Positions 52,515 to 60,334 of a DNA stretch of 64,000 bases are shown piece by piece. The notes beneath the pieces are model-generated. The model saw nothing but the letters and a program-made list of their open reading frames with translations. It was not told the DNA's origin and ran no database searches. How positions within the stretch are numbered: the first letter of the stretch is position 1; each line of letters opens with the position of its first letter. Both the position numbers and the translations under genes were made by a program. The DNA is from Clostridium sp. C105KSO13. Its GTDB lineage: Bacteria; Bacillota; Clostridia; Lachnospirales; Lachnospiraceae. The stretch spans positions 1-64,000 of the forward strand of contig NZ_FBWL01000172.1 of NCBI RefSeq assembly GCF_001517425.1. Direction: 5' to 3'.

Positions 52515-53062
52515 CAGCTAAATCCTTTCATCTCTTCAAGGAATCCTTTGATGAATTCTACAGACAGATCGAGTGCTTCCTGTCCCAGCTCTTTTGTGGA
52601 GTCTTTGGGATCGCAGGGACCAAACCAGCCGCTTGGAGCAATCTCTTTTGTATCTCTTACGAGGCGTACCGTACCGCCCTTGTAATTGACTGCCTGGATA
52701 TATGCGGCCTTTACATTTTCTGACGGGTCCTGAGGGTTCATGGGCTGTCCAAGTTCAAGATGCACTGCATCAGGGTCCACTGCCATCATGGCGGATGTTT
52801 CCAGGAGGTCACCGTGACCGCCTTTAAACTTGTCGTCCAATTCTGCTACCAGACTCCACCAGTCAATGCTTGCACAGATGCCGCCTTTGTGATAGACCTC
52901 CAGTGCCGCCCTGTCGATGGACGGTGTATTTCCGCCGTGGCCGTTTAATACTGCGAACCGTTTCACCCCGTGCTGTTCGGTACTACCCACAGGAATTACA
53001 ATGACCGGGTCCGTTGTAAAGGCTTCCTTCGCCTGTGCTGTTGTCATTTTATTAAGATACAT
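52511..53062 (-). CDS. Creatininase family protein with a large internal deletion
   Basis: A 183-residue open frame that begins and ends like the creatininase family (MYLNKMTTAQAKEAFTTDPV start; GGHGDLLETSAMMAVDP middle) but goes directly from VGSTEQHG to VKRFAVLNGHGGN. Relatives have about 70-80 residues between those motifs, including the PLGTD metal-ligand aspartate. The deletion is in frame. Both flanks in relatives end or begin with HG, so a short repeat may have been used. The remaining protein has no complete metal site and is probably inactive. AGGAGG precedes ATG 53062. Confidence 0.75.
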   Translation of the reverse strand: MYLNKMTTAQAKEAFTTDPVIVIPVGSTEQHGVKRFAVLNGHGGNTPSIDRAALEVYHKGGICASIDWWSLVAELDDKFKGGHGDLLETSAMMAVDPDAVHLELGQPMNPQDPSENVKAAYIQAVNYKGGTVRLVRDTKEIAPSGWFGPCDPKDSTKELGQEALDLSVEFIKGFLEEMKGFSC

Positions 53063-53120
53063 TCTTTATACCTCCTTTTTGATATTTCAGCTCTGTTCTC
53101 TCTTAATGTCGTACAAATAT

Positions 53121-53148
53121 AATATAACAATTATGTTCATTTTGACAA
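53121..53148 (-). promoter_or_regulatory. Promoter for the creatininase-family gene
   Basis: On the reverse strand TTGTCA (53148-53143) and TATATT (53126-53121) are separated by 16 bases, about 60 bases before the start at 53062. The remaining interval up to 53370 is AT-rich with repeated TAAAATATTT and no clear gene. Confidence 0.45.
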
Positions 53149-53370
53149 CCCTTATCTACTCAATATGTTCGATCAAACTTGGACGGTGATGTCGTGCCTA
53201 TAATCTGCATTCCTTTTCTATCAGCAGGGTCCTGCTTTACTTTTTGGCTATTTTTTTGTAAAATATTTTCATAGTTTTATGTAGTAAAATATTTCCCCTA
53301 TAAAAGTGAATCCATCTATTTTGTTTTGTGGCAGATTTCATTGGGGAGATGAAAAAGGAGGTTTTAATTT

Positions 53371-54564
53371 ATGGAAATCGGAGGATTTTTCCCCTATGAA
53401 GAAACACAGCCGGAAGAAAACAGCTACATTGATCTGGTATGTCCAGACGCCGGTGATGTACGGCATTTGATGTCCGGCCGCTGTGCCATCTATCTCTGCC
53501 TTCAGGACAGTATGACGGAGGACACAAAAAGAACTGCCTATCTGCCCGCCTATACATGTGAGACAGTCAGCGGATGCTTTGTAAAAGCAGGCTACAAGGT
53601 TTATTATTATGATGTGGACGAGCATCTCATTCCATTGTTTGATGAAAGTCTGATGGGTGAAATCAGTTTCCTGCTTATCTGCGGTTATTATGGCTATTCT
53701 ACGTTCAATCTGGACTTTGTTAAAAAGTGCCGTGCCCAGGGGGTGACCGTCATGCAGGATACTACACATACTGCTTTTTCTCCTGAAGGTGCGTGCCCTG
53801 AAACGGACTATGTGGCAGTCAGTCTCCGAAAATGGATGGGGGTTACCTCCGGCGGACTGGCGTTTAAGAGAAAAGGAAAGTTCAAAGTAAATCCGCTGCC
53901 TGCTGATGACGAACACTTAACAATCAGGGACCATGCTCTGAAAACACGACAGGAATATGAAAAGTCCGGTGACGAAAGCCTGAATAAGGAAAGTGCTGAT
54001 GCCTTCTGGAAAGCAGAATTTATGCTCCGGGGTATTTTTGATATGCAGGAGGGGGATGAGGCCTCCCTCTATACCATCAGACATTATCCACTGAAGGAGG
54101 CGTCTGAAAAGCGGCGGGAGAATTACGAATATCTTCTTGCACACCTGCCGGAAAATTCCGCAGTCAGATCTGTTTTCCCGGAACTCCCGGATGACGCCTG
54201 CCCGATGTTCTTCCCATTCCTGGTGGACGACCGGGCATCCCTCATGGAACATCTGGCATCCAAACAGATTCCGCCGAAGGTATACTGGCCTGTCCTGCGG
54301 CAATTCCCCTTTTCCTTTTTTCTACTTTTCATAAGTTCCTTTTTTTACAAGGTGTCCCTTTTCCATCATGCCCCCGCCTCTGGCGATGACCGTGTGAAGG
54401 TTCATCCTGCTGTCAAGCAGCAGCAGATCCGCATCTGCACCTTCTCTGATGCATCCCTTCTTAGGATAAAGTCCCAGAGCTCGTGCCACGTTGCAGGTCA
54501 TAAAGGGAAGTGCTTTCTCCAATGGCATGTTAAGTTCCCGTACCATATACTGCAGTTCCCGTAA
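53371..54564 (+). CDS. DegT/DnrJ-like PLP aminotransferase, C-terminus lost
   Basis: The first 311 residues resemble PLP-dependent aminotransferases of the DegT type: the internal aldimine lysine is probably K154 in VSLRKWMG, with D130 in VMQDTTHT. The genuine sequence ends near 54305 (KVYWPVLRQ). The frame then continues 85 residues antisense through the end of iadA, with low-complexity FPFSFFLLF, until 54564. Relatives keep another 60-80 residues, so the gene has lost its C-terminal domain. AAAAGGAGG precedes ATG 53371. Confidence 0.7.
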   Translation: MEIGGFFPYEETQPEENSYIDLVCPDAGDVRHLMSGRCAIYLCLQDSMTEDTKRTAYLPAYTCETVSGCFVKAGYKVYYYDVDEHLIPLFDESLMGEISFLLICGYYGYSTFNLDFVKKCRAQGVTVMQDTTHTAFSPEGACPETDYVAVSLRKWMGVTSGGLAFKRKGKFKVNPLPADDEHLTIRDHALKTRQEYEKSGDESLNKESADAFWKAEFMLRGIFDMQEGDEASLYTIRHYPLKEASEKRRENYEYLLAHLPENSAVRSVFPELPDDACPMFFPFLVDDRASLMEHLASKQIPPKVYWPVLRQFPFSFFLLFISSFFYKVSLFHHAPASGDDRVKVHPAVKQQQIRICTFSDASLLRIKSQSSCHVAGHKGKCFLQWHVKFPYHILQFP

Positions 54565-55467
54565 AAGTCCGTCCACACCGGACACACCGATTTCCAGAAG
54601 ACTGCCGTCGGCTGCGTAACGGGACCAGCTCCCATGTCCGTCTGAGCTGATTGTGATACGGTCTGACGGGAGATGTCTCTTTATTACTTCGAGAATACAG
54701 TCACCGGGGCGTCTTTCTTCGGATATACCGCAGGTGAAATCTATAGAACCTCCCATTTCCAGAAAACGGTATCCTTCCTCCAGCAGTGCCGGATTGCGAT
54801 TCACATGTGTAGGCCGGAAGATTCCTGTTGGGACCGCACTTTTATCCAGTGCTTCAAAGACCGGCTGCAGCCCGGAGGGTGCATCCCCCATGTGGAGCAC
54901 TATAATCCCGGGTTTTCCGCTCAGCATTCCGGCAACTCGTGTGCGGCTTGCAGCCTGTATCAATTCATCCGGATTCACATTGGGGGCCCGGTGATCAGAA
55001 ATCGCCAGCTTCAATCCCAGTACTTCCCGAATGAACAGGATATCTTTCTGATCTTCCCCCGTAATCGTAGGGCTGGGATATCCGTAGGCCCCTGTAAGCA
55101 TGTAAGCACTGGCACCTTCTTCATTGAGAGAGGCCACCTTGGCATACAGATTCTCCACGCTCCGTGTCAGCCCGTCTGTTCCGAGAAGCCCCATGACAGT
55201 AGTGACTCCGCCTTCAATCAATTCGGAAAGCATGAGTTCCGGTGTACGTGTATGAAAACTTCCCTCACCGCCTCCGCCTGTCACATGAACATGCTGGTCA
55301 ACCAGTCCCGGAGTAAGAATCAGTCCCTCCCCTTCAATTACCCGGCATCTGGCGGGTATATTTTCTATGCGTTTCTCTATCCATTCAATTTTCTCATTGC
55401 ATATCAGGATGTCTCTGTGGCCTGCCCGCTCCGGTGCATAGACTTCCACATTTCTTATCATTAACAT
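54322..55467 (-). CDS. iadA: Beta-aspartyl dipeptidase (isoaspartyl dipeptidase)
   Basis: A 381-residue amidohydrolase-superfamily enzyme that removes isoaspartyl residues from dipeptides. The binuclear metal site is suggested by GLVDQHVHVTGGGGEGSFHT (HxH), SDHRAPN, HMGDAPSGL and SSDGHGS. Length fits IadA. AAAGAGGG precedes the start at 55467. It is convergent with, and almost abuts, the truncated aminotransferase, whose deletion appears to reach close to its 3' end. Confidence 0.9.
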   Translation of the reverse strand: MLMIRNVEVYAPERAGHRDILICNEKIEWIEKRIENIPARCRVIEGEGLILTPGLVDQHVHVTGGGGEGSFHTRTPELMLSELIEGGVTTVMGLLGTDGLTRSVENLYAKVASLNEEGASAYMLTGAYGYPSPTITGEDQKDILFIREVLGLKLAISDHRAPNVNPDELIQAASRTRVAGMLSGKPGIIVLHMGDAPSGLQPVFEALDKSAVPTGIFRPTHVNRNPALLEEGYRFLEMGGSIDFTCGISEERRPGDCILEVIKRHLPSDRITISSDGHGSWSRYAADGSLLEIGVSGVDGLLRELQYMVRELNMPLEKALPFMTCNVARALGLYPKKGCIREGADADLLLLDSRMNLHTVIARGGGMMEKGHLVKKGTYEK

Positions 55468-55603
55468 TTCAAACCCTCTTTTCTTAATGCTTTCGCAATC
55501 TTGCTATATTCGTAATTTTGGCTTATTTTTTTGTTCTTGTCAATATTAGTGCGGAACAAGGCTTTTGTGACTGTCGTTTTCAAAAATAAAATCATATAAA
55601 AAG

Positions 55604-55632
55604 TTGCTGCTGCAGCTATATTACGGTATTAT
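55604..55632 (+). promoter_or_regulatory. Promoter for the GNAT and aldo/keto reductase genes
   Basis: TTGCTG (55604-55609) and TATTAT (55627-55632) with a 17-base spacer, 34 bases before GTG 55666. Confidence 0.5.
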
Positions 55633-55665
55633 ATCACTATAAAGCTCTGAGGAGGTGATATACGA

Positions 55666-56193
55666 GTGGAATTACTATATTTGGAAAAGCCAGGAAACAG
55701 TTATTTGGAACAAATCTTCTCATATCGGCAGGAGTTTCTGGATGCCGGCAGTTCTATGGATGGTACGGGTTCTCTTTCGCGTACGCAGGACCCACAAGAA
55801 TGGCTTGATCAAGTCGAGGCTTTATCTCATAAAGAGACAGTACCTGCTAATTGGGTACAATCTACGCAGTTTTTGTATGTCAGGAAGCCGGATGACAAGC
55901 TGGTGGGAATGATACAGGTCAGGCATTACTTTAATGAATATCTGAAAAAATTTGGCGGAAATATCGGATACTCAATAAGGCCATCAGAACGAAAACAAGG
56001 TTATGCAACAAAGATGCTGCATGACTGCCTGCCGTATTGCAAAAACCTGGGGTTAAATAAGGTATTGATCACTTGTCGTGATGATAATGAAGGAAGTCGA
56101 AAAGTTATACTTGCAAACGAAGGGATTTATGACGCTACGGCGTTTGAGTCGGAAAGAAAAGTAAATTTAGAGCGATACTGGATAGCACTTTGA
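55666..56193 (+). CDS. GNAT family N-acetyltransferase
   Basis: A 175-residue acetyltransferase with the acetyl-CoA binding segment GYSIRPSERKQGYATKMLHD (R/Q-x-x-G-x-A form) and the preceding LVGMIQVRHYFNEYLKKFGG strand-helix. It would acetylate a small substrate or protein amine, not identified. GTG 55666 is supported by GAGGAGGTGATAT. An aldo/keto reductase gene follows 25 bases later, likely on the same transcript. Confidence 0.8.
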   Translation: MELLYLEKPGNSYLEQIFSYRQEFLDAGSSMDGTGSLSRTQDPQEWLDQVEALSHKETVPANWVQSTQFLYVRKPDDKLVGMIQVRHYFNEYLKKFGGNIGYSIRPSERKQGYATKMLHDCLPYCKNLGLNKVLITCRDDNEGSRKVILANEGIYDATAFESERKVNLERYWIAL

Positions 56194-56218
56194 TTTTATA
56201 CTAGTTTGGAGGAATAAA

Positions 56219-57073
56219 ATGACGAAGTTTATTAAGTTGAAAAATGGTGATACAATTCCAAGATTAGGCATGGGCACATGGTTTCTAGGGGAAAAGCAGA
56301 AGACAAGAGAACAGGAAATAGATGCACTGCAGGCAGGAATAAAAGCAGGTGTGACTCTCATAGATACGGCGGAAATGTACGGGAACGGCAAATCGGAAGT
56401 GTTAATAGGTGAAGCAATTAAGCCTTTTGACAGGGAAAAGCTTTATCTGGTGTCCAAGGTATATCCTCATAATGCCGGAAGAGGAAAGATTAGCAGGAGC
56501 CTGGACCAGACGCTGGAACATCTGGGGACAGACCACCTGGATTTGTATCTATTACATTGGCGCGGAAGTATTCCTCTGAGAGAAACTGTCGAATGTATGG
56601 AAGAATTTGTACAACAGGGAAAGATTAAAAGCTGGGGTGTATCTAATTTTGACACAGATGACATGGAGGAGCTGTGGTCTGTGCCAAACGGAAATCACTG
56701 TGTAGTGAACCAGGTATTATATCACCTGGGTTCAAGAGGAGTTGAGTATGATCTGCTCCCCTGGATGGTACAGCATAATGTATCCTTAATGGCATACTGT
56801 CCGCTTGCCCAGGGCGGAAACCTGCGCAAAGAAATGCAGCGTAATCCGATTCTCCTCAAGATAGCTGAAAAACATGGCATAACGGTAATGCAGCTTCTCC
56901 TGGCTTTTGTCTTGCAAAATGAACATATGATTGCAATCCCCAGAAGCGGGAAGAAAGAACATGTTCTGGAAAATACGGCGGTACAGGGAGTTACATTATC
57001 AAAGGAAGATCTGGCAGACTTAAATAAGGCTTATCCCGCACCCGGAACGAAAATGCAGTTGGATATTGTATAG
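56219..57073 (+). CDS. Aldo/keto reductase
   Basis: A 284-residue NAD(P)H-dependent oxidoreductase with a TIM-barrel. Catalytic residues appear in IDTAEMYGNGKSE (Y), LVSKVYPHNAGRG (K), LDLYLLHWRG (H), and the cofactor motif IPRSGKKEHV. It reduces aldehydes or ketones; the substrate is not indicated. GGAGGAATAA precedes ATG 56219. It is followed 21 bases later by the PrpR-type regulator. Confidence 0.9.
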   Translation: MTKFIKLKNGDTIPRLGMGTWFLGEKQKTREQEIDALQAGIKAGVTLIDTAEMYGNGKSEVLIGEAIKPFDREKLYLVSKVYPHNAGRGKISRSLDQTLEHLGTDHLDLYLLHWRGSIPLRETVECMEEFVQQGKIKSWGVSNFDTDDMEELWSVPNGNHCVVNQVLYHLGSRGVEYDLLPWMVQHNVSLMAYCPLAQGGNLRKEMQRNPILLKIAEKHGITVMQLLLAFVLQNEHMIAIPRSGKKEHVLENTAVQGVTLSKEDLADLNKAYPAPGTKMQLDIV

Positions 57074-57094
57074 ATTACATTACAGGAGGTACCA

Positions 57095-59008
57095 ATGGTT
57101 AAGATAGGACTCTTAGTTCCTTATGAAGAAATGCTGGTAATTGCAAAAAAGATTGTTAAGGAGCAGGAACTTGAAGTAGAATACATGAGAGTAATACAAA
57201 CTGTAGATGCGGTGAATGAGGCCCGTATGGCGATTGATGCAGGCGTGCATATTATTGTTGCCCGGGGATATCAGGCAAAGCTGATTAAGCAATATACAAA
57301 TATTCCAATCGTTGAGATCCGTCTGCATGCTCAGGAGATCGGATTGTTAATAAAGAAAGCAAAAGAAATCACTAAGAAAGAACATCCGAGGATAGGGATA
57401 ATCGCATTTGAAAATATGCTGTGTGATATGTCCTATATGGAAGATCTATTTGATGTAAAACTATTAACAGAGTCCCTGGGACGTACAGAAGATAATGCAA
57501 AAGCTTTATATGCCATGTCAGAAAAGAAACCGGATATTATTATAGGAGGCAGAATCACATGTGAGGAAGCTGAAAAAATGGGGTATCCGACACTTTTTTA
57601 TCGTTCCACCGAGGAGTCCATTTCGGAGGCACTGCATTCAGCAAAAAAGATGGCATATGCTGCAGAATCTGAGAAACAAAATACAGCGCAGATCGAAACA
57701 ATATTAGATGCGTCGTTTAATGGAATCATAAAAATTAATACAGACGGAAAGTTAATTGTAGTGAACAAACCTATAGAGAACCTAATTGGGAAAACAGCAG
57801 AACAAGTTATTGGAACTTCGATTTCGGAAATTTTTCCCGAGTTTGATATGGGAGCAATTTGGGATATACTACATGGAAAGAGAGAAAATTATACTATATC
57901 CGTGGATATAAGGAGCCAATCATGGATATTACTTGTGGCACCTATCCAATACGATGATAAAATAACAGGTGCGATTATTTCCCTTCACAAGGTGAATGAT
58001 CTGGTTCAAAAAAAGAAACATGCACAAGACGAAATGATTTTGCGAGGTTTTACTGCACAGGCCACTTTTCATAATGTTTACACTGAAAATGAACAAATGG
58101 AAAAAGTGCTGGAGCAGGCAAAAGAATATGCGCTGTCAGATAGCCCTATATTAATCTACAGTGAAACGGGTACGGAAAGTCATGTAATTGCAGAGGCCAT
58201 TCATAATAGCAGTGAGAGAAAATCAGGGCCCTTTGTAAGTATAAATATGAGCGGCGTTGACAAAGACAAGCAATTGGAAGTTCTTTTTGGCGGAGAATAT
58301 GGGCTGACTGATGTACAAACCAGGATGAAAGGAGCATTTATTAAAGCAAATCACGGAACTGTCTTTATTAAAGGAATTGAAGATTTAACTTTGAGAGTTC
58401 AGCAGCAGATGGTACGAGTTATGTCATCCTGGCAGATTACAAAGACAGACATGCAATCCATTGACAATGTAAATGTGCGGGTCATGGTCAGTTCAAAAAC
58501 AAACTTATACTGTTTGGTTAAAGAAGGTAAATTTAGTGAAGAACTATTCTATTTGATTCAAGGATTAACACTGGAAATTCCGTCTTTAAGTCAGCGAAAG
58601 GAAGATTTGCGGTATTATTTTAAAAAATTTTTTAAGGAATATTGTCAAAAATATAATAAATACTTAGTGCTTACCCACGGGGGGAAAGATAAAATAAACC
58701 AGTTATTATGGCAAGGAAATTTAATTCAACTTAAAACTTTCTGTGAAAGGCTGGTCATTACTGCAGACAAACGCAGCATTGATGAGGTAAGAATACAAAA
58801 TTTATACAGTGAATTGTATCCATATATCAGTGAAATCGGAGGCGAAGAAAAAGTAGTTATATATAAATCTCCTGAAGCTGTAAAATTGAGTGAGTTGTTA
58901 GAAAAGTATCGAGGAAATAGAAATCTGGTGGCAGAAGAATTGGGGATTAGCACAACTACCTTGTGGCGTAAGATGAAAAAATATGGAGTTGAGGCAAAAT
59001 ATAAGTGA
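57095..59008 (+). CDS. PrpR-type Fis-family regulator with a degenerate AAA+ domain
   Basis: A 637-residue regulator: PrpR-type N-terminal sensor (1-195), PAS domain (about 200-305), AAA+-like domain (330-560) and a Fis-type helix-turn-helix at 608-634 (RGNRNLVAEELGISTTTLWR). The AAA+ part has lost its working motifs. Walker A GETGTGKE is SETGTESH (356-363), Walker B FLDEI is FIKGI (424-428), and the GAFTGA loop that contacts sigma-54 is absent. It therefore should not hydrolyse ATP or activate sigma-54 promoters and probably acts as an ordinary DNA-binding regulator. GGAGGTACC precedes ATG 57095. It lies just before the DapA-family gene that it may control. Confidence 0.8.
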   Translation: MVKIGLLVPYEEMLVIAKKIVKEQELEVEYMRVIQTVDAVNEARMAIDAGVHIIVARGYQAKLIKQYTNIPIVEIRLHAQEIGLLIKKAKEITKKEHPRIGIIAFENMLCDMSYMEDLFDVKLLTESLGRTEDNAKALYAMSEKKPDIIIGGRITCEEAEKMGYPTLFYRSTEESISEALHSAKKMAYAAESEKQNTAQIETILDASFNGIIKINTDGKLIVVNKPIENLIGKTAEQVIGTSISEIFPEFDMGAIWDILHGKRENYTISVDIRSQSWILLVAPIQYDDKITGAIISLHKVNDLVQKKKHAQDEMILRGFTAQATFHNVYTENEQMEKVLEQAKEYALSDSPILIYSETGTESHVIAEAIHNSSERKSGPFVSINMSGVDKDKQLEVLFGGEYGLTDVQTRMKGAFIKANHGTVFIKGIEDLTLRVQQQMVRVMSSWQITKTDMQSIDNVNVRVMVSSKTNLYCLVKEGKFSEELFYLIQGLTLEIPSLSQRKEDLRYYFKKFFKEYCQKYNKYLVLTHGGKDKINQLLWQGNLIQLKTFCERLVITADKRSIDEVRIQNLYSELYPYISEIGGEEKVVIYKSPEAVKLSELLEKYRGNRNLVAEELGISTTTLWRKMKKYGVEAKYK

Positions 59009-59323
59009 GAAGCGAGAATAAACTTTATATGTCATAAATTGATGCTTTTGCAGGATAAGATTTGTGACAATGTAATAATTTTTCAAATTTTGAAATATAT
59101 AATTTAAATGGTGCACAAGAATGTTTCGCCGAGGGATGGACGGAATGAGAGAAGTACAAGAAAAAATGGGGTATTGCAATAAAATGAAATATAAAATTCA
59201 GCATTTGAAATATTGTGTATAGGGACAAAAAGCAAGTGCTATTGTTAGACGTTTCGTCAGTAGTTTTTTTCTCCTTAATTCTATAAAATAAAATCGGAAG
59301 AAAATCAAAAAGGAGAAAATAAA

Positions 59324-60211
59324 ATGAACTTTATACCAAAAGGAATAATCCCACCAATTATCACACCACTAAAGGATGACGGAGAGGTAAACTTTCCAGT
59401 GTTAAGGCAGTTGGTTAACCATCTGATTGAAAATGGTGTACATGGTCTTTTTCCAGTAGGAACGACCGGTGAATTCTATGCATTTAATAATGAAACATAC
59501 AGAAAAATTCTTGAAACTGTTAAAGAGGAGGCTGCAGGCCGGGTGCCAATCTACGGAGGAGCTAACCATATTACTACAAGAGGGGTTATTGAGTTAATCA
59601 AAATTTGTGAAGAGGTAGGCGTTGATGCAGTATCTGTTTTGACACCAATGTTTATTTCACAGACCCAAGAAGAGCTATATGATTATTTTTCTACAATTGC
59701 AGCCAACACTACACTTCCGATTGTCTTGTATAATAATTGTCCGAAGACCAATATTACGATTAGCCCTGCAACAGTTGCAAGGCTGGCAGATATTGATAAT
59801 ATTGTCGCTGTAAAGGACAGTACGGGTGACATGACAAATACAGCAGAATATATTAGGCTCACCAGAGGAAAAGATTTTTCTGTTCTGATGGGGAGAGATA
59901 CGTTGATTTATGCTGCTCTTTGCTATGGAGCGACAGGTGCCGTTGCATCTTGTGCGAATGTTGCACCCAGAATTACCGCAGATATATATGATAAATATAC
60001 GAGTGGGGATTTGAAAGGTGCTCTTGATGCACAGTTTGTATTAGCGCCGCTTCGTATTGCATGTAGTATGGGCACCTTTCCGGCGGTAATAAAAGAAGGG
60101 CTGGTTCAAGAAGGAATTCCTGTAGGAAAATGTCTGGAACCAATAGCAGAGTTAAAGCCGGAAGAAAAAGAAAAACTACACGAGGTGCTGGTTGAAATGG
60201 GATTGATTTGA
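59324..60211 (+). CDS. DapA/NanA-family aldolase or dehydratase
   Basis: A 295-residue TIM-barrel of the dihydrodipicolinate synthase family. The Schiff-base lysine is K164 in VAVKDSTGD, the catalytic tyrosine Y136 in VLYNN, and GTTGE (46-50) binds the substrate carboxylate. The family includes DapA, N-acetylneuraminate lyase, 2-keto-3-deoxy-acid aldolases and 4-hydroxyproline-pathway deaminases. The neighbouring racemase and FAD dehydrogenases favour a catabolic role on a sugar acid or hydroxyproline-type compound over lysine synthesis. AAAAAGGAG precedes ATG 59324. A terminator follows. Confidence 0.85.
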   Translation: MNFIPKGIIPPIITPLKDDGEVNFPVLRQLVNHLIENGVHGLFPVGTTGEFYAFNNETYRKILETVKEEAAGRVPIYGGANHITTRGVIELIKICEEVGVDAVSVLTPMFISQTQEELYDYFSTIAANTTLPIVLYNNCPKTNITISPATVARLADIDNIVAVKDSTGDMTNTAEYIRLTRGKDFSVLMGRDTLIYAALCYGATGAVASCANVAPRITADIYDKYTSGDLKGALDAQFVLAPLRIACSMGTFPAVIKEGLVQEGIPVGKCLEPIAELKPEEKEKLHEVLVEMGLI

Positions 60212-60253
60212 GTCTTCGATGAGAAATGATGAAAAAGTGCTGTTTAATATGTT

Positions 60254-60300
60254 AAGATTCCGCTTGAAATCCATAGGGTAACAGGCGGAATCTTTTGATT
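60254..60300 (+). terminator. Terminator after the DapA-family gene
   Basis: AAGATTCCGC (60254-60263) pairs with GCGGAATCTT (60285-60294), followed by TTGATTTTCTT. It lies between two convergent transcripts. Confidence 0.75.
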
Positions 60301-60334
60301 TTCTTACAGTATTTATGGAAAGAGTAAGCTATAG

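Noticed and set aside
54673-55464. A 263-residue plus-strand frame opposite iadA
   Set aside because: iadA has all metal-site motifs and a ribosome site. The antisense frame is low-information and lacks a start signal.
59009-59323. A sigma-54 promoter for the DapA-family gene
   Set aside because: GGGTATTGCAA near 59168 looked like a -12 box, but the GG lies 5 rather than 10 bases upstream of the GC, and the neighbouring regulator has lost the sigma-54 contact loop.
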